7,689 bases of DNA from Actinomycetota bacterium. Its GTDB lineage: Bacteria > Actinomycetota > Humimicrobiia > Humimicrobiales > Humimicrobiaceae. The stretch lies in contig PWSB01000228.1 of NCBI GenBank assembly GCA_003563375.1, positions 1 to 7,689 of the forward strand, given 5' to 3'. The notes under the pieces were generated by a model that saw nothing but the letters and a program-made list of their open reading frames with translations, was not told the origin of the DNA and did no database searches. This document shows positions 1-6,338 of this stretch, in pieces. The translations under genes and the position numbers were made by a program. Numbering within the stretch: the stretch's first letter is position 1; every line of letters begins with the position of its first letter.

Positions 1-343
1 AGGGCTGCCCTTGATGAGGAACCACGCATATGAAGGCTATCCCCCTTTCCCCTGCCTGTATCTGGTGAAGCTCATGGGGCTCGATAAGAAGGGCATGGTC
101 TTTTTCTATAGGCACTTTGCCGCTTTTAGTCAGCACATTCCCATCCCCAGATATTATATATATCTCGTGCTCCCATTCATGGCTGTGTTTGGGGCTATAA
201 CCGTTAGGCCCTACCTCAAACACCCTCAAAGCAAAATTGGGGGCCCCATCCCTTGAAGTGATAAGGGGATAGAACTTTACCCCCTTCATCTCTGAATCCT
301 CTATTGAGGCTGGCTGGATATCTGATCTTTTTTTAATCTTCAA
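1..343 (-). CDS. Cupin domain protein (3' end cut by window edge)
   Basis: A small single-domain cupin, likely a metal-binding beta-barrel protein. It reads from a TTG at 343-341 and stays open to the window edge, giving 114 residues. The cupin signature is plain: G48, H53-S-H55, then E60 and G66 form motif 1, and P89 with H93 form motif 2, so H53, H55, H59 or E60, and H93 are the probable metal ligands. The TTG start is chosen because an AGGAG ribosome-binding site (350-354) lies six bases upstream. It gives the N-terminus MKIKKRSDI, which agrees with my memory of this family's usual start; the first ATG would be residue 19 and has no such site. The TTG overlaps the TGA stop of the MATE gene (340-342), so translation is probably coupled. 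Substrate and reaction are unknown; small cupins may be isomerases, oxygenases or ligand-binding proteins. The family usually has about 110-120 residues, so only a few codons should be missing. Confidence 0.87.
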   Translation of the reverse strand, partial: MKIKKRSDIQPASIEDSEMKGVKFYPLITSRDGAPNFALRVFEVGPNGYSPKHSHEWEHEIYIISGDGNVLTKSGKVPIEKDHALLIEPHELHQIQAGERGIAFICVVPHQGQP

Positions 344-1707
344 TAGGCACTCCTTTCCTGGTATTTGATTTTACGGTTAAACAATCCTATCTCCTTTAGT
401 ATCCAGGCTGCTGTGACGCTTATAGATAAAAAATCCGCTACAGGTATAGAATACCATACCCCGTCCAGGCCCATTAAAACCGGAAGGCCCAGTATAGCAG
501 GGATCAGGAACAATACCTGCCTGGACAAAGTTATTATAAGAGCCGGAGCCGGTTTTCCTATAGCCTGGAAAAGCCCCCCTCCTATTATCTGGACACCCAA
601 AAAAGGTAAAAAAAGCACCGCTGTCCTCAGTGGAGCCACCCCCATGTTAACCAGCAAGGGACTGCTGCTGAAAAAATTTAATATCTGCCTGGTAAAAAAC
701 ATGACCGCTATAAAACCGATAGCGGAGATGGCAGTGGTCCACAATACAGCAGCGGCAAGCACCCTTTTTACCCTGGGCAAAAGCTCCGCTCCATAATTGA
801 AGCTGGCTATAGTCGAAAAACCCTGAGTAAGACCCACTATAGGCATATGTATAAGGCTCAAAAGCCTAAAACCTATACCCATAATAGCTATATATAGGTC
901 ATTGCCGTAATAGGAAAGGGCACGGTTGAATATTAAAATTATGACGCTGGACATCGAGCTTTTAAAAAAAGAAGGCAGGCCAACCGAAAATATCTCCTTT
1001 GCCAGGGGTATCCTTAGCTTGAAACAGGAAAGGTCAATATCCAAAAGACTCTTCCCCCTTATATAGAAGGCCAGGACATACAAGCAGCTTATACCCTGGC
1101 TTATAACCGTGGCCACAGCAGCCCCTCTTATACCCATGCCCAATACGAATATGAATATAGGGTCTAATATTATATTGGCAACCGCCCCAATCAGCATAAC
1201 ATACATGGAGGCCTTTGGGTTTCCTTCTGCCCTTATAAGGTTGTTCGAGGTGATAGAAAAGGAATAAAAAAGGAACCCTATCAGTATTATGCCAAGATAA
1301 TCACGGGCATAAGGCAACACTTGTTCCGAGGCACCAAAAAAAACAAGGAAATGGTCCATAAACAGGTAGGTGCCTGCTGTTAAAAAGACAGCCAGCACCA
1401 GGTTGATGACTACCCCGCTTCCCATTGTATCTGCCGCGGTCTTTTTATCATTTCTCCCCAGAGCCCTGGACATCACCGAAGAAGCCCCGGTCCCTACCAT
1501 TATACCCACAGACATCATTATAAGCTGTACAGGGAACACTACGGAAAGAGCAGCAATGGCAAGAGGTCCAGAGCTTTTCCCAACAAATATAGTGTCCACT
1601 ATATTATATAAAGCGCCGACAACCATGCCTGTGATAGCGGGCGCTGAAAAACTAAAAAGCAATTTTGTTATTCTTCCGGTAAGGATATGTTCCCTTTTTT
1701 GGTTCAT
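340..1707 (-). CDS. MATE family multidrug/metabolite exporter
   Basis: A polytopic inner-membrane antiporter of the MATE superfamily, expected to export cationic drugs or metabolites using a Na+ or H+ gradient. The full length of about 455 residues and roughly twelve hydrophobic segments match the family. Hallmarks include the first helix with YNIVDTIFVG, the segment GTGASSVMSRALGRND, the mid-protein AEGNPKASM, and ILDPIFIFVLGMGIRGAA with a following SQ. It looks like the clostridial MepA/DinF-like branch, but substrate cannot be read from sequence. The start is uncertain: ATG at 1707-1705 gives the family-like MNQKREHILTG, while an in-frame TTG at 1716-1714 adds three residues and has a weak AGAG five bases upstream. 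Neither has a strong ribosome-binding site. A promoter candidate lies at 1745-1772. The stop overlaps the cupin start, so the two genes form an operon. Confidence 0.97.
   Translation of the reverse strand: MNQKREHILTGRITKLLFSFSAPAITGMVVGALYNIVDTIFVGKSSGPLAIAALSVVFPVQLIMMSVGIMVGTGASSVMSRALGRNDKKTAADTMGSGVVINLVLAVFLTAGTYLFMDHFLVFFGASEQVLPYARDYLGIILIGFLFYSFSITSNNLIRAEGNPKASMYVMLIGAVANIILDPIFIFVLGMGIRGAAVATVISQGISCLYVLAFYIRGKSLLDIDLSCFKLRIPLAKEIFSVGLPSFFKSSMSSVIILIFNRALSYYGNDLYIAIMGIGFRLLSLIHMPIVGLTQGFSTIASFNYGAELLPRVKRVLAAAVLWTTAISAIGFIAVMFFTRQILNFFSSSPLLVNMGVAPLRTAVLFLPFLGVQIIGGGLFQAIGKPAPALIITLSRQVLFLIPAILGLPVLMGLDGVWYSIPVADFLSISVTAAWILKEIGLFNRKIKYQERSAY
348..354 (-). promoter_or_regulatory. 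Ribosome-binding site fixing the TTG start of the cupin gene
   Basis: On the minus strand AGGAG sits six bases before TTG (343-341), inside the last codons of the MATE gene. This is the main reason for choosing a non-ATG start, because no ATG occurs in frame for a further 18 codons. Confidence 0.75.
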
Positions 1708-1744
1708 ATGTCCCAAGGATGCTCTACTTTAATTTATTTTTACC

Positions 1745-1772
1745 ATTATACATATAAACGGTGAGGTTTAAA
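1745..1772 (-). promoter_or_regulatory. Candidate sigma-70 promoter for the MATE-cupin operon
   Basis: Read on the minus strand, a perfect TATAAT (1750-1745) lies 16 bases after TTTAAA (1772-1767), a weak -35 box. Transcription would start near 1738, leaving about 30 bases of leader before the MATE ATG. The 84-base gap behind the DUF2400 gene has no convincing terminator, so some read-through from upstream is possible. Confidence 0.5.
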
Positions 1773-1800
1773 ACATGTGGCGAAAAAACGGGCCGTGTGC

Positions 1801-2565
1801 TCAAAATACATATTCAAAGTTTTTTATGCCCAGCCTGGTAAGTGAAAAATCATATTTTACCGGGTCTTTTGGACAGAACCTTTTAAAGGAGCGGGTTACC
1901 TCCAGAGCAGTCAAAATATCCGCCTGGCTTCTTTCGGTCAAGCCCAGTTCCAATGATATTTTATGCATGTGGGTATCAAGGGGTATTATAAGCTGGGAAG
2001 CCCTTATGCCTTTCCAGCCTCCGGGGTCTACATCATCTTTTCTTACCATCCACCGCAGAAAAAGATTAAACCTTTTAAAAGCGCTCCTTCCCCCCGCATC
2101 AGGGAAAAGGCTGCTGCAGAAGCCGCTAGGCCTGCAGGTAAGAAGCCTTATGAAATTCTTTAAGGAAAGGAGCACATCCTCATCCTCTTTCCTGTACCCG
2201 GAAAGAAAACATTCATTCAGTGACCCGAATCTTACAAGGGCATCCCTTAGGCAGACCAAAAAAAATACAAGCTGGTTTTCATCTGTAAACCGATGCTTGA
2301 ACCCCTTAAAAGCCTCTACCAGTTCTAAATTAGTTGCCTCCAGCAGGAAAGTATAGGGGCTTGGACCCATTTTATAGAAGACAGAGGACACATTCTTAAT
2401 TATCTGGGCTACCCTCCCATATGCCAGGGACGAGGCTACCATACCTACTATCTCCCTATCCTTTATATCAGTATATCCGTACAAAAACTGCAGGGGGTCT
2501 GGGTTTACATGCTCCCGTTTATTATATCTTATATACAGGCGGTCCAGCTTGGCCCTGGTGAGCAT
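1801..2565 (-). CDS. TIGR02757/DUF2400 family protein, possible HhH-GPD-like DNA repair relative
   Basis: A soluble 254-residue protein of the TIGR02757 (DUF2400) family; no biochemical function is known to me. Conserved-looking stretches are the N-terminal YNKREHVNPDP with DREIVGMVASSLAYGRVAQI (about 14-55) and the C-terminal KRFNLFLRWMVRKDD, DPGGW, and IPLDTHMHKISLELGLT (about 164-210). The Leu-Asp-Thr-His at 196-199 resembles the Val-Asp-Thr-His of endonuclease III-type HhH-GPD glycosylases, where the Asp is catalytic, so a remote relation is plausible but inferred. No iron-sulfur cysteine cluster is seen. An in-frame upstream start at 2643 would overlap fprA by 77 bases. I prefer the ATG at 2565-2563: it lies one base after the fprA stop, has AGGAG ten bases upstream, and gives an N-terminus of family length. 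The gene is probably translated from the fprA transcript. Confidence 0.9.
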   Translation of the reverse strand: MLTRAKLDRLYIRYNKREHVNPDPLQFLYGYTDIKDREIVGMVASSLAYGRVAQIIKNVSSVFYKMGPSPYTFLLEATNLELVEAFKGFKHRFTDENQLVFFLVCLRDALVRFGSLNECFLSGYRKEDEDVLLSLKNFIRLLTCRPSGFCSSLFPDAGGRSAFKRFNLFLRWMVRKDDVDPGGWKGIRASQLIIPLDTHMHKISLELGLTERSQADILTALEVTRSFKRFCPKDPVKYDFSLTRLGIKNFEYVF

Positions 2566-2566
2566 T

Positions 2567-3742
2567 TCAGCCCAACTCCTGGTGCCTGCGGTATATTTCT
2601 TCAGATAGAGCTTCCAGCCGTTGCAGGTCCTTATCCAAAGCAAACCCTTTAACCATTACAGGCTCTATCACTTCAGCCTTTATAGAGGAAAGAAGCTCTC
2701 CTATGACCTCGACCGTTCTGCCCCCCCAACCGTAAGAGCCTATCAGGGATACGAACCTAGTCTTAGGCCTTAGGGCTTTTAAAAGATAGGCAGCATATAC
2801 TGCCGCAGGATGGGGGCCTGCCAGCACCGTGGGAGTAGCCAGCACCACAGTTGCTGCGTCTACCATAGCCATTGCAAGTTCACCAAGGTCGGCTTCTGTG
2901 AGATTAAACACCTTTACCCCAATCCCCTTGGCCTTTAATTTTTCTGCAAAATAGTCAGCCATAGCCTTAGTGCTTCCATGCATAGATACATAGACCAGCA
3001 TCACCTCGTTTTTTACCTTATCCGAGGTCCAGTCCCTGTATGCATCCAATATAAAATCATAATCCCTATATATCTGGCCGTGGCTAGGGGCTATCAAATC
3101 CAAATCAAGCTTCTCTATCCTTTCAAGATGCTTTTTGGCCATATTGGCAAAAGGCATCATTATCTGCCCGTAATATCTTTTGGCGCTCATGTAAACAGAA
3201 TGTTTATCATGGACATAAAGTTTTTGAGAAGAATAATGTGCACCCAAAAAATCACAAGGGAAAAGGATGCGGTCTTCCTTTAAATAAGTAAACATGGTCT
3301 CAGGCCAATGGACCCAAGGCGCCAAAAAAAACTGCAGGTTTCTTTGTCCCAAAGGAAGGACCTCTTCATCAGAGATAGTCAGAAAATCCTCTTCCTTTAA
3401 ATGCAGCAGGTCCTCTAACATACCTTTGCACTTTTTATTGGTAACCACTTTGGCCTGGGGGAATCTTTTCAGCACATAGGGAATCGAACCTGAGTGGTCC
3501 TGCTCAGCATGGTTGCTTATGATATAATCAATCTTTTCTACCCCCAAGCTCTCCAGATTATGCTCAAGCACTTCCCTTTTTGCCGGGTCAACGGTATCTA
3601 TTAGAGCTGTCTTGTCTTTGCCCTGTATAAGGTAGGAATTGTATGTAGTGCCATCAGGCAGGGGGATAAGCTCATCAAAAAGCCTCCGCTGCGGGTCTCT
3701 TGCTCCCACATAATATAATCCATCCTTTATTTTTTCAGTCAT
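2567..3742 (-). CDS. fprA: Flavodiiron protein FprA (A-type flavoprotein, O2/NO reductase)
   Basis: A cytoplasmic flavodiiron protein that reduces O2 to water, and in some members NO to N2O, with electrons usually from rubredoxin or another small carrier. Residues 1 to about 245 are the metallo-beta-lactamase-like diiron domain with all ligands visible: H78-x-E80-x-D82 (H83 follows), H145 in APWVHWPET, D164 in FPCDFLGAH and H221 in APSHGQIYRDYD. Residues about 247-390 are the flavodoxin-like FMN domain, with the phosphate loop SMHGSTKAM (253-261) and the TPTVLAGPHP and IGSYGWGG loops. At 391 residues it is a standard two-domain class A protein with no added rubredoxin domain, so the electron donor must be encoded elsewhere. 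AAGGAAGG precedes the ATG. A large palindrome just upstream (3761-3795) suggests its own regulation. It sits between ferritin and DUF2400 genes in an oxygen-defence block. Confidence 0.98.
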   Translation of the reverse strand: MTEKIKDGLYYVGARDPQRRLFDELIPLPDGTTYNSYLIQGKDKTALIDTVDPAKREVLEHNLESLGVEKIDYIISNHAEQDHSGSIPYVLKRFPQAKVVTNKKCKGMLEDLLHLKEEDFLTISDEEVLPLGQRNLQFFLAPWVHWPETMFTYLKEDRILFPCDFLGAHYSSQKLYVHDKHSVYMSAKRYYGQIMMPFANMAKKHLERIEKLDLDLIAPSHGQIYRDYDFILDAYRDWTSDKVKNEVMLVYVSMHGSTKAMADYFAEKLKAKGIGVKVFNLTEADLGELAMAMVDAATVVLATPTVLAGPHPAAVYAAYLLKALRPKTRFVSLIGSYGWGGRTVEVIGELLSSIKAEVIEPVMVKGFALDKDLQRLEALSEEIYRRHQELG

Positions 3743-3760
3743 CTACCCTTCCTTTTTAAA

Positions 3761-3795
3761 TATAATAATCGCACTTTAAAGGTGCGATTATTATA
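3761..3795. promoter_or_regulatory. Perfect 14-bp inverted repeat upstream of fprA (operator or leader hairpin)
   Basis: TATAATAATCGCAC (3761-3774) and its exact complement GTGCGATTATTATA (3782-3795) flank a seven-base centre, TTTAAAG. The element ends 18 bases before the fprA ATG and starts 29 bases after the ferritin stop. It abuts the proposed fprA -10 box, the usual place for a repressor operator. As RNA it would form a 14-bp hairpin just ahead of the ribosome-binding site. It lacks a GC-rich stem followed by a clean U-run, so it is a poor intrinsic terminator. Confidence 0.75.
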
Positions 3796-3822
3796 ATATA
3801 TCTTTTACTAAAAAAGTTGCAA
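3795..3822 (-). promoter_or_regulatory. Candidate promoter for fprA
   Basis: On the minus strand TTGCAA (3822-3817) is followed after 16 bases by TATATT (3800-3795), with a second possible -10, TATAAT, five bases further on inside the palindrome arm. The -35 box begins two bases after the ferritin stop codon. Transcription would start inside the palindrome. AT-rich surroundings make chance matches likely, so confidence is moderate. Confidence 0.45.
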
Positions 3823-3824
3823 CA

Positions 3825-4313
3825 CTATGTTCTTTGCCCCAGTTCTTTATCCATCATAAACAATGCATTGCCAGATTCTCCCATTAGCTTAATCTTGTTG
3901 ACTATCTGTTCGGCAGAGGCTTCCTCTTCGACCTGTTCAGCTACAAACCACTGCAGAAAATTATCAGTAGCATGGTCATTTTCTTCCCTAGCCAGGTCGA
4001 CCAGGCCGCTTATCAGGCCGGTGACCTTTTGTTCATGGCTGTATACCTGCTTGAAGACATCAAGAGGTTTGTCCCATTGCCACTCTGAAGCTTCCACATC
4101 TTTAAGTATTACTTTACCGCCTCTTTCATTGACATATTCAAAAAATTTCATGGCATGTTCAAGCTCTTCCTTTGCCTGTGCTTTCATCCAGCCAGCAAAA
4201 CCAGGCAGGCTTATAGACTCAAAGAAAGCACTCATAGACAGGTAAAGGTAGGACGAAAACAATTCTGCATTGATTTGCTCATTGATTGCTTTTTCGATTT
4301 TTTGGCTGATCAT
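3825..4313 (-). CDS. ftnA: Bacterial non-heme ferritin
   Basis: A 162-residue four-helix-bundle ferritin expected to form a 24-subunit shell that oxidises Fe(II) and stores it as a ferric mineral. The ferroxidase residues fall at the same numbers as in E. coli FtnA: E17, E50, H53, E94 and Q127 for sites A and B, with Y24 nearby and E49, E126, E129 and E130 available for the third site. No heme-ligand Met of the bacterioferritin type is evident, and the helix lengths and short C-terminal helix are typical of Ftn. GGGG lies a few bases before the ATG at 4313. The gap to the upstream peroxiredoxin gene is 59 bases without a clear terminator, so the two may be cotranscribed. By removing Fe(II) it would limit Fenton chemistry alongside the peroxide and oxygen reductases. 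Confidence 0.98.
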   Translation of the reverse strand: MISQKIEKAINEQINAELFSSYLYLSMSAFFESISLPGFAGWMKAQAKEELEHAMKFFEYVNERGGKVILKDVEASEWQWDKPLDVFKQVYSHEQKVTGLISGLVDLAREENDHATDNFLQWFVAEQVEEEASAEQIVNKIKLMGESGNALFMMDKELGQRT

Positions 4314-4372
4314 TTTTACCCCTTTCTAAATTAATCCGTTACAATTTTACCCTATCATGATCAAATAGGTTT

Positions 4373-5020
4373 TTATATTTTTTTATGGCAGAACCACCAA
4401 TCATAACATTCGAACTTTTTGGACTTGATCCTTTCATTTGCTGTTTTCTCATCTGTGGGAGGAGGAATAATAACCTCATCGCCTATAAGCTCGTTATTGG
4501 GCCAGTTTGCAGGTATGGCTACCTTATTTTTCGCGGCTACCTGGAACCCCTTTATTATCCTTAAGATCTCATCCATATTCCTTCCAAGTTCCTGGGGATA
4601 ATAAAGTATCGCCCTTATTTTACTGTCAGGATCGACGATCAATACTGCCCTTACAGTGGTGGTACCTTTACCGGGATGTATTAGCCCAAGTTTCTTGGCT
4701 ATCCTTCCAGTATCATCTGCTATTACGGGGAACTCAATCGCCACATCAAGGTTTTCCTTTATCCACTGCACCCATTTTATATGGGAAAAGACCTGGTCGA
4801 TGCTTAACCCTATGAGCTCACAGTTAAGGTTTTTAAATTCTTGGTACCTTTTTTGGAATGCTACAAACTCGGTAGTGCATACCGGTGTAAAATCAGCAGG
4901 ATGGCTAAACAATATAAACCATTTTCCTGCGTAATCAATAGGTAGAACAATCTTTCCATGGGTAGTGGCCGCTTCCATTTCGGGGAAAGTGTCTCCTATC
5001 AAAGGCATCCTTTCTTCCAT
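4373..5020 (-). CDS. Peroxiredoxin, Prx6 type (AhpC/TSA family)
   Basis: A cytoplasmic thiol peroxidase reducing H2O2 and organic hydroperoxides. The active site is P41-x-x-x-T45-x-x-C48 (PADFTPVCTTEF) with R124 in TTVRAVLIVDPD, the standard peroxiredoxin triad plus the peroxidatic cysteine. The C-terminal arm after about residue 165 is long, as in Prx6-type enzymes, and ends with ECYDWWFCHKK, giving C205 and C211. That pair has the same six-residue spacing as the two C-terminal cysteines of the archaeal Aeropyrum pernix peroxiredoxin, so a resolving cysteine in the arm is likely. The length of 215 residues is normal. AAGGAGA ahead of the ATG at 5020 supports the start over the nearby Met5. 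A strong promoter at 5067-5095 makes this the first gene of the peroxiredoxin-ferritin unit and possibly of fprA as well. Confidence 0.98.
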   Translation of the reverse strand: MEERMPLIGDTFPEMEAATTHGKIVLPIDYAGKWFILFSHPADFTPVCTTEFVAFQKRYQEFKNLNCELIGLSIDQVFSHIKWVQWIKENLDVAIEFPVIADDTGRIAKKLGLIHPGKGTTTVRAVLIVDPDSKIRAILYYPQELGRNMDEILRIIKGFQVAAKNKVAIPANWPNNELIGDEVIIPPPTDEKTANERIKSKKFECYDWWFCHKKI

Positions 5021-5156
5021 TTTAGTCTCCTTAAATAGTAATTTATATTATTTAATAGCTTTTATTAATTTAGCATTATCATTTTTCTCTGTCAACACTT
5101 ATTATATTAATATTATATTTCTTATATATTTAAAATGCCATCTGATTTTGACCAAG
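5021..5156. other. AT-rich intergenic region, 136 bp
   Basis: It contains the peroxiredoxin promoter (5067-5095) and leader. The part nearest the sulfite-oxidase-like gene is mostly A/T with several short self-complementary ATATTAATAT-like runs, which are expected by chance in such composition. No GC-rich stem with a U-run follows the upstream gene's TAG, so its terminator is not evident. No small ORF with a ribosome-binding site was recognised. Confidence 0.6.
5067..5095 (-). promoter_or_regulatory. Strong promoter for the peroxiredoxin-ferritin unit
   Basis: On the minus strand a perfect TTGACA (5095-5090) is followed by a 17-base spacer and TAAATT (5072-5067), which is preceded by TGC, an extended -10 element. 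Transcription would start near 5060, leaving about 40 AT-rich bases before the peroxiredoxin ATG. The spacer holds TGATAAT, which matches one half of a Fur/PerR-type box, but the other half is not conserved, so regulation by such a factor is only a possibility. Confidence 0.72.
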
Positions 5157-6338
5157 CTAATCAAACCTCACATCGGGCCTGTCCCTTCCGGCGTAGTCAG
5201 ACCATCCCCTGCTCTCCCAAAACCCTTTATAATCATAATCGACAAATTCAATCCTGTTTATCCACATAGCCCATTTCATCCCATATTTAGAAGGTACTAC
5301 CATCCTGGCTGGAAATCCATGTTCCTGGGCCAGGGTCCTCCCATTCATCTCATAAGCAAGCAGTACCCCGGGCTGCCCTGCTTCCTCCAAAGTAATGGAT
5401 GTGGAATATCCGTCCTCACAATAAAATATAACATCATATACCCCCTCCTCAGGACCCGCCATCTCAATTATTTTAGAAAATGGGGCACCGGCCCACACTG
5501 CGTTCCCTATCGCTCCGCCGCCAGGGGGATTTGAGATAGTCTCCAGGGTAGCATAGACAGATTCGTGGCCTATTTCTTTTAAGCTTCCGTAATCAAGGAC
5601 CAGAGGATTATCCACCAATCCTTCTACTGCAAGCCTCCAATCCTCGATGTCTATCTCGGGCACCGGCCCTATGGAGAGGGTGAACATGCTTTGCTCTGAT
5701 GCAAATTCCAGCCATTCAGCATCCATGCGGTCGTATTCGGATACCATATCCTCGAAGATGGATATAAAACTGAACAGGACCGGGTTCTTGACCCATTTAT
5801 TGGTCGGGCCGCCGTCCAACACGATCTTTAAAAGGCCGTCCTGGGTGGGATTTAGGTACTGGCCCTCCTTTTTCCACACAAGGTAAGCATCCTCAAACTC
5901 TGCCATAGTAAAGTCTGCAGCATAAAGGTCTGTAGCGTAGGCAATCACATGCATAGCCTCATCTTCGACCAAAAGATCGTTTAAGATATGGCCCAGCCTT
6001 AAGCCTGTATATTCTATTTCTATCTTTTCGCCGTCAGAGCGTATGCCTTCGATAACCTTTGTCTCCACCTGTTGGCCGTGCCTGTCCAGGATCCGGGCAA
6101 AGGTCAGCTCCCTGCTTTCCTGCACAAGCCCATCGAATAATATCCTGTACTCGGGGATGCTCTCAGCAAACTCCTGGTCATCTTCAATAGTGTCTATGTC
6201 TATGGTTTCAGGCACAAAAGCCTGTTCACCGGGCCTTCTCCGCTCAAACTCGTTTTCAAAGATAAAGTAACCTAAAAAACCAGCCAGGATAAGCCCTGAA
6301 AGCACTATAACCAAATTGTAAAAAATCTTTTTTCTCAT
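5157..6338 (-). CDS. Membrane-anchored protein with duplicated sulfite-oxidase-type molybdopterin domain, lacking the Mo-ligand Cys
   Basis: A 393-residue protein with one N-terminal hydrophobic segment (about 6-27, after MRKK), so the rest probably lies outside the membrane. Residues about 234-366 match the sulfite-oxidase/YedY molybdopterin fold: EGLVDNPLVLDY, TLETISNPPGGG with IGNAVWAGAPF, FYCEDGYSTSITLEEA, LLAYEMNGRTLAQEHGFPAR and KYGMKWAMWINRIEF. Where the family has the cysteine that binds molybdenum (TLECxSN-like), this protein has T267, encoded by ACT. Residues about 64-196 repeat the pattern (DGLV, YTGLRLGHIL, YATDLYAADFTMAE, YLVWKKEGQYL, KWVKN), which suggests internal duplication. 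C307 is the only cysteine. No twin-arginine motif precedes the hydrophobic segment, whereas exported molybdoenzymes normally use Tat. A cofactor-free structural or binding role is therefore plausible. The start overlaps the stop of the small membrane protein by ATGA. The ribosome-binding site is weak, which fits coupled translation. Confidence 0.85.
   Translation of the reverse strand: MRKKIFYNLVIVLSGLILAGFLGYFIFENEFERRRPGEQAFVPETIDIDTIEDDQEFAESIPEYRILFDGLVQESRELTFARILDRHGQQVETKVIEGIRSDGEKIEIEYTGLRLGHILNDLLVEDEAMHVIAYATDLYAADFTMAEFEDAYLVWKKEGQYLNPTQDGLLKIVLDGGPTNKWVKNPVLFSFISIFEDMVSEYDRMDAEWLEFASEQSMFTLSIGPVPEIDIEDWRLAVEGLVDNPLVLDYGSLKEIGHESVYATLETISNPPGGGAIGNAVWAGAPFSKIIEMAGPEEGVYDVIFYCEDGYSTSITLEEAGQPGVLLAYEMNGRTLAQEHGFPARMVVPSKYGMKWAMWINRIEFVDYDYKGFWESRGWSDYAGRDRPDVRFD

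Noticed and set aside
11..256. Plus-strand open frame of 81 codons at the left end.
   Set aside because: It lies opposite the cupin coding frame, which shows clear family motifs and a good ribosome-binding site; the plus-strand frame has no recognisable domain.
1780..1800. ACGGCCCGT followed by six T on the minus strand after the DUF2400 stop as a terminator.
   Set aside because: The symmetric core leaves only a three-pair stem with a usable loop, so despite the T-run it is not a convincing intrinsic terminator.
1775..2356. Plus-strand open frame of 193 codons opposite DUF2400.
   Set aside because: The minus frame matches TIGR02757/DUF2400 along its length; the plus frame is low-complexity in Ser, Leu and Lys, with no ribosome-binding site that I could support.
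2566..2643. Longer DUF2400 start giving 26 extra residues.
   Set aside because: It would overlap fprA by 77 bases and lacks family-like sequence; the ATG at 2565 has an AGGAG and sits directly after the fprA stop.
4351..4369. CCTAT/ATAGG inverted repeat after the peroxiredoxin gene as a terminator.
   Set aside because: Only five AT-rich pairs around a nine-base loop, with no U-run afterwards; too weak to call.
5096..5135. ATATTAATAT-type symmetry as a PerR box upstream of the peroxiredoxin promoter.
   Set aside because: The run is almost pure A/T, where such symmetry arises by chance, and it does not match the 7-1-7 PerR pattern in both halves.
4965..5534. Plus-strand open frame of 189 codons.
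   Set aside because: It crosses the peroxiredoxin start, the intergenic promoter and the 3' part of the sulfite-oxidase-like gene, and its product shows no family features. It is an antisense shadow.
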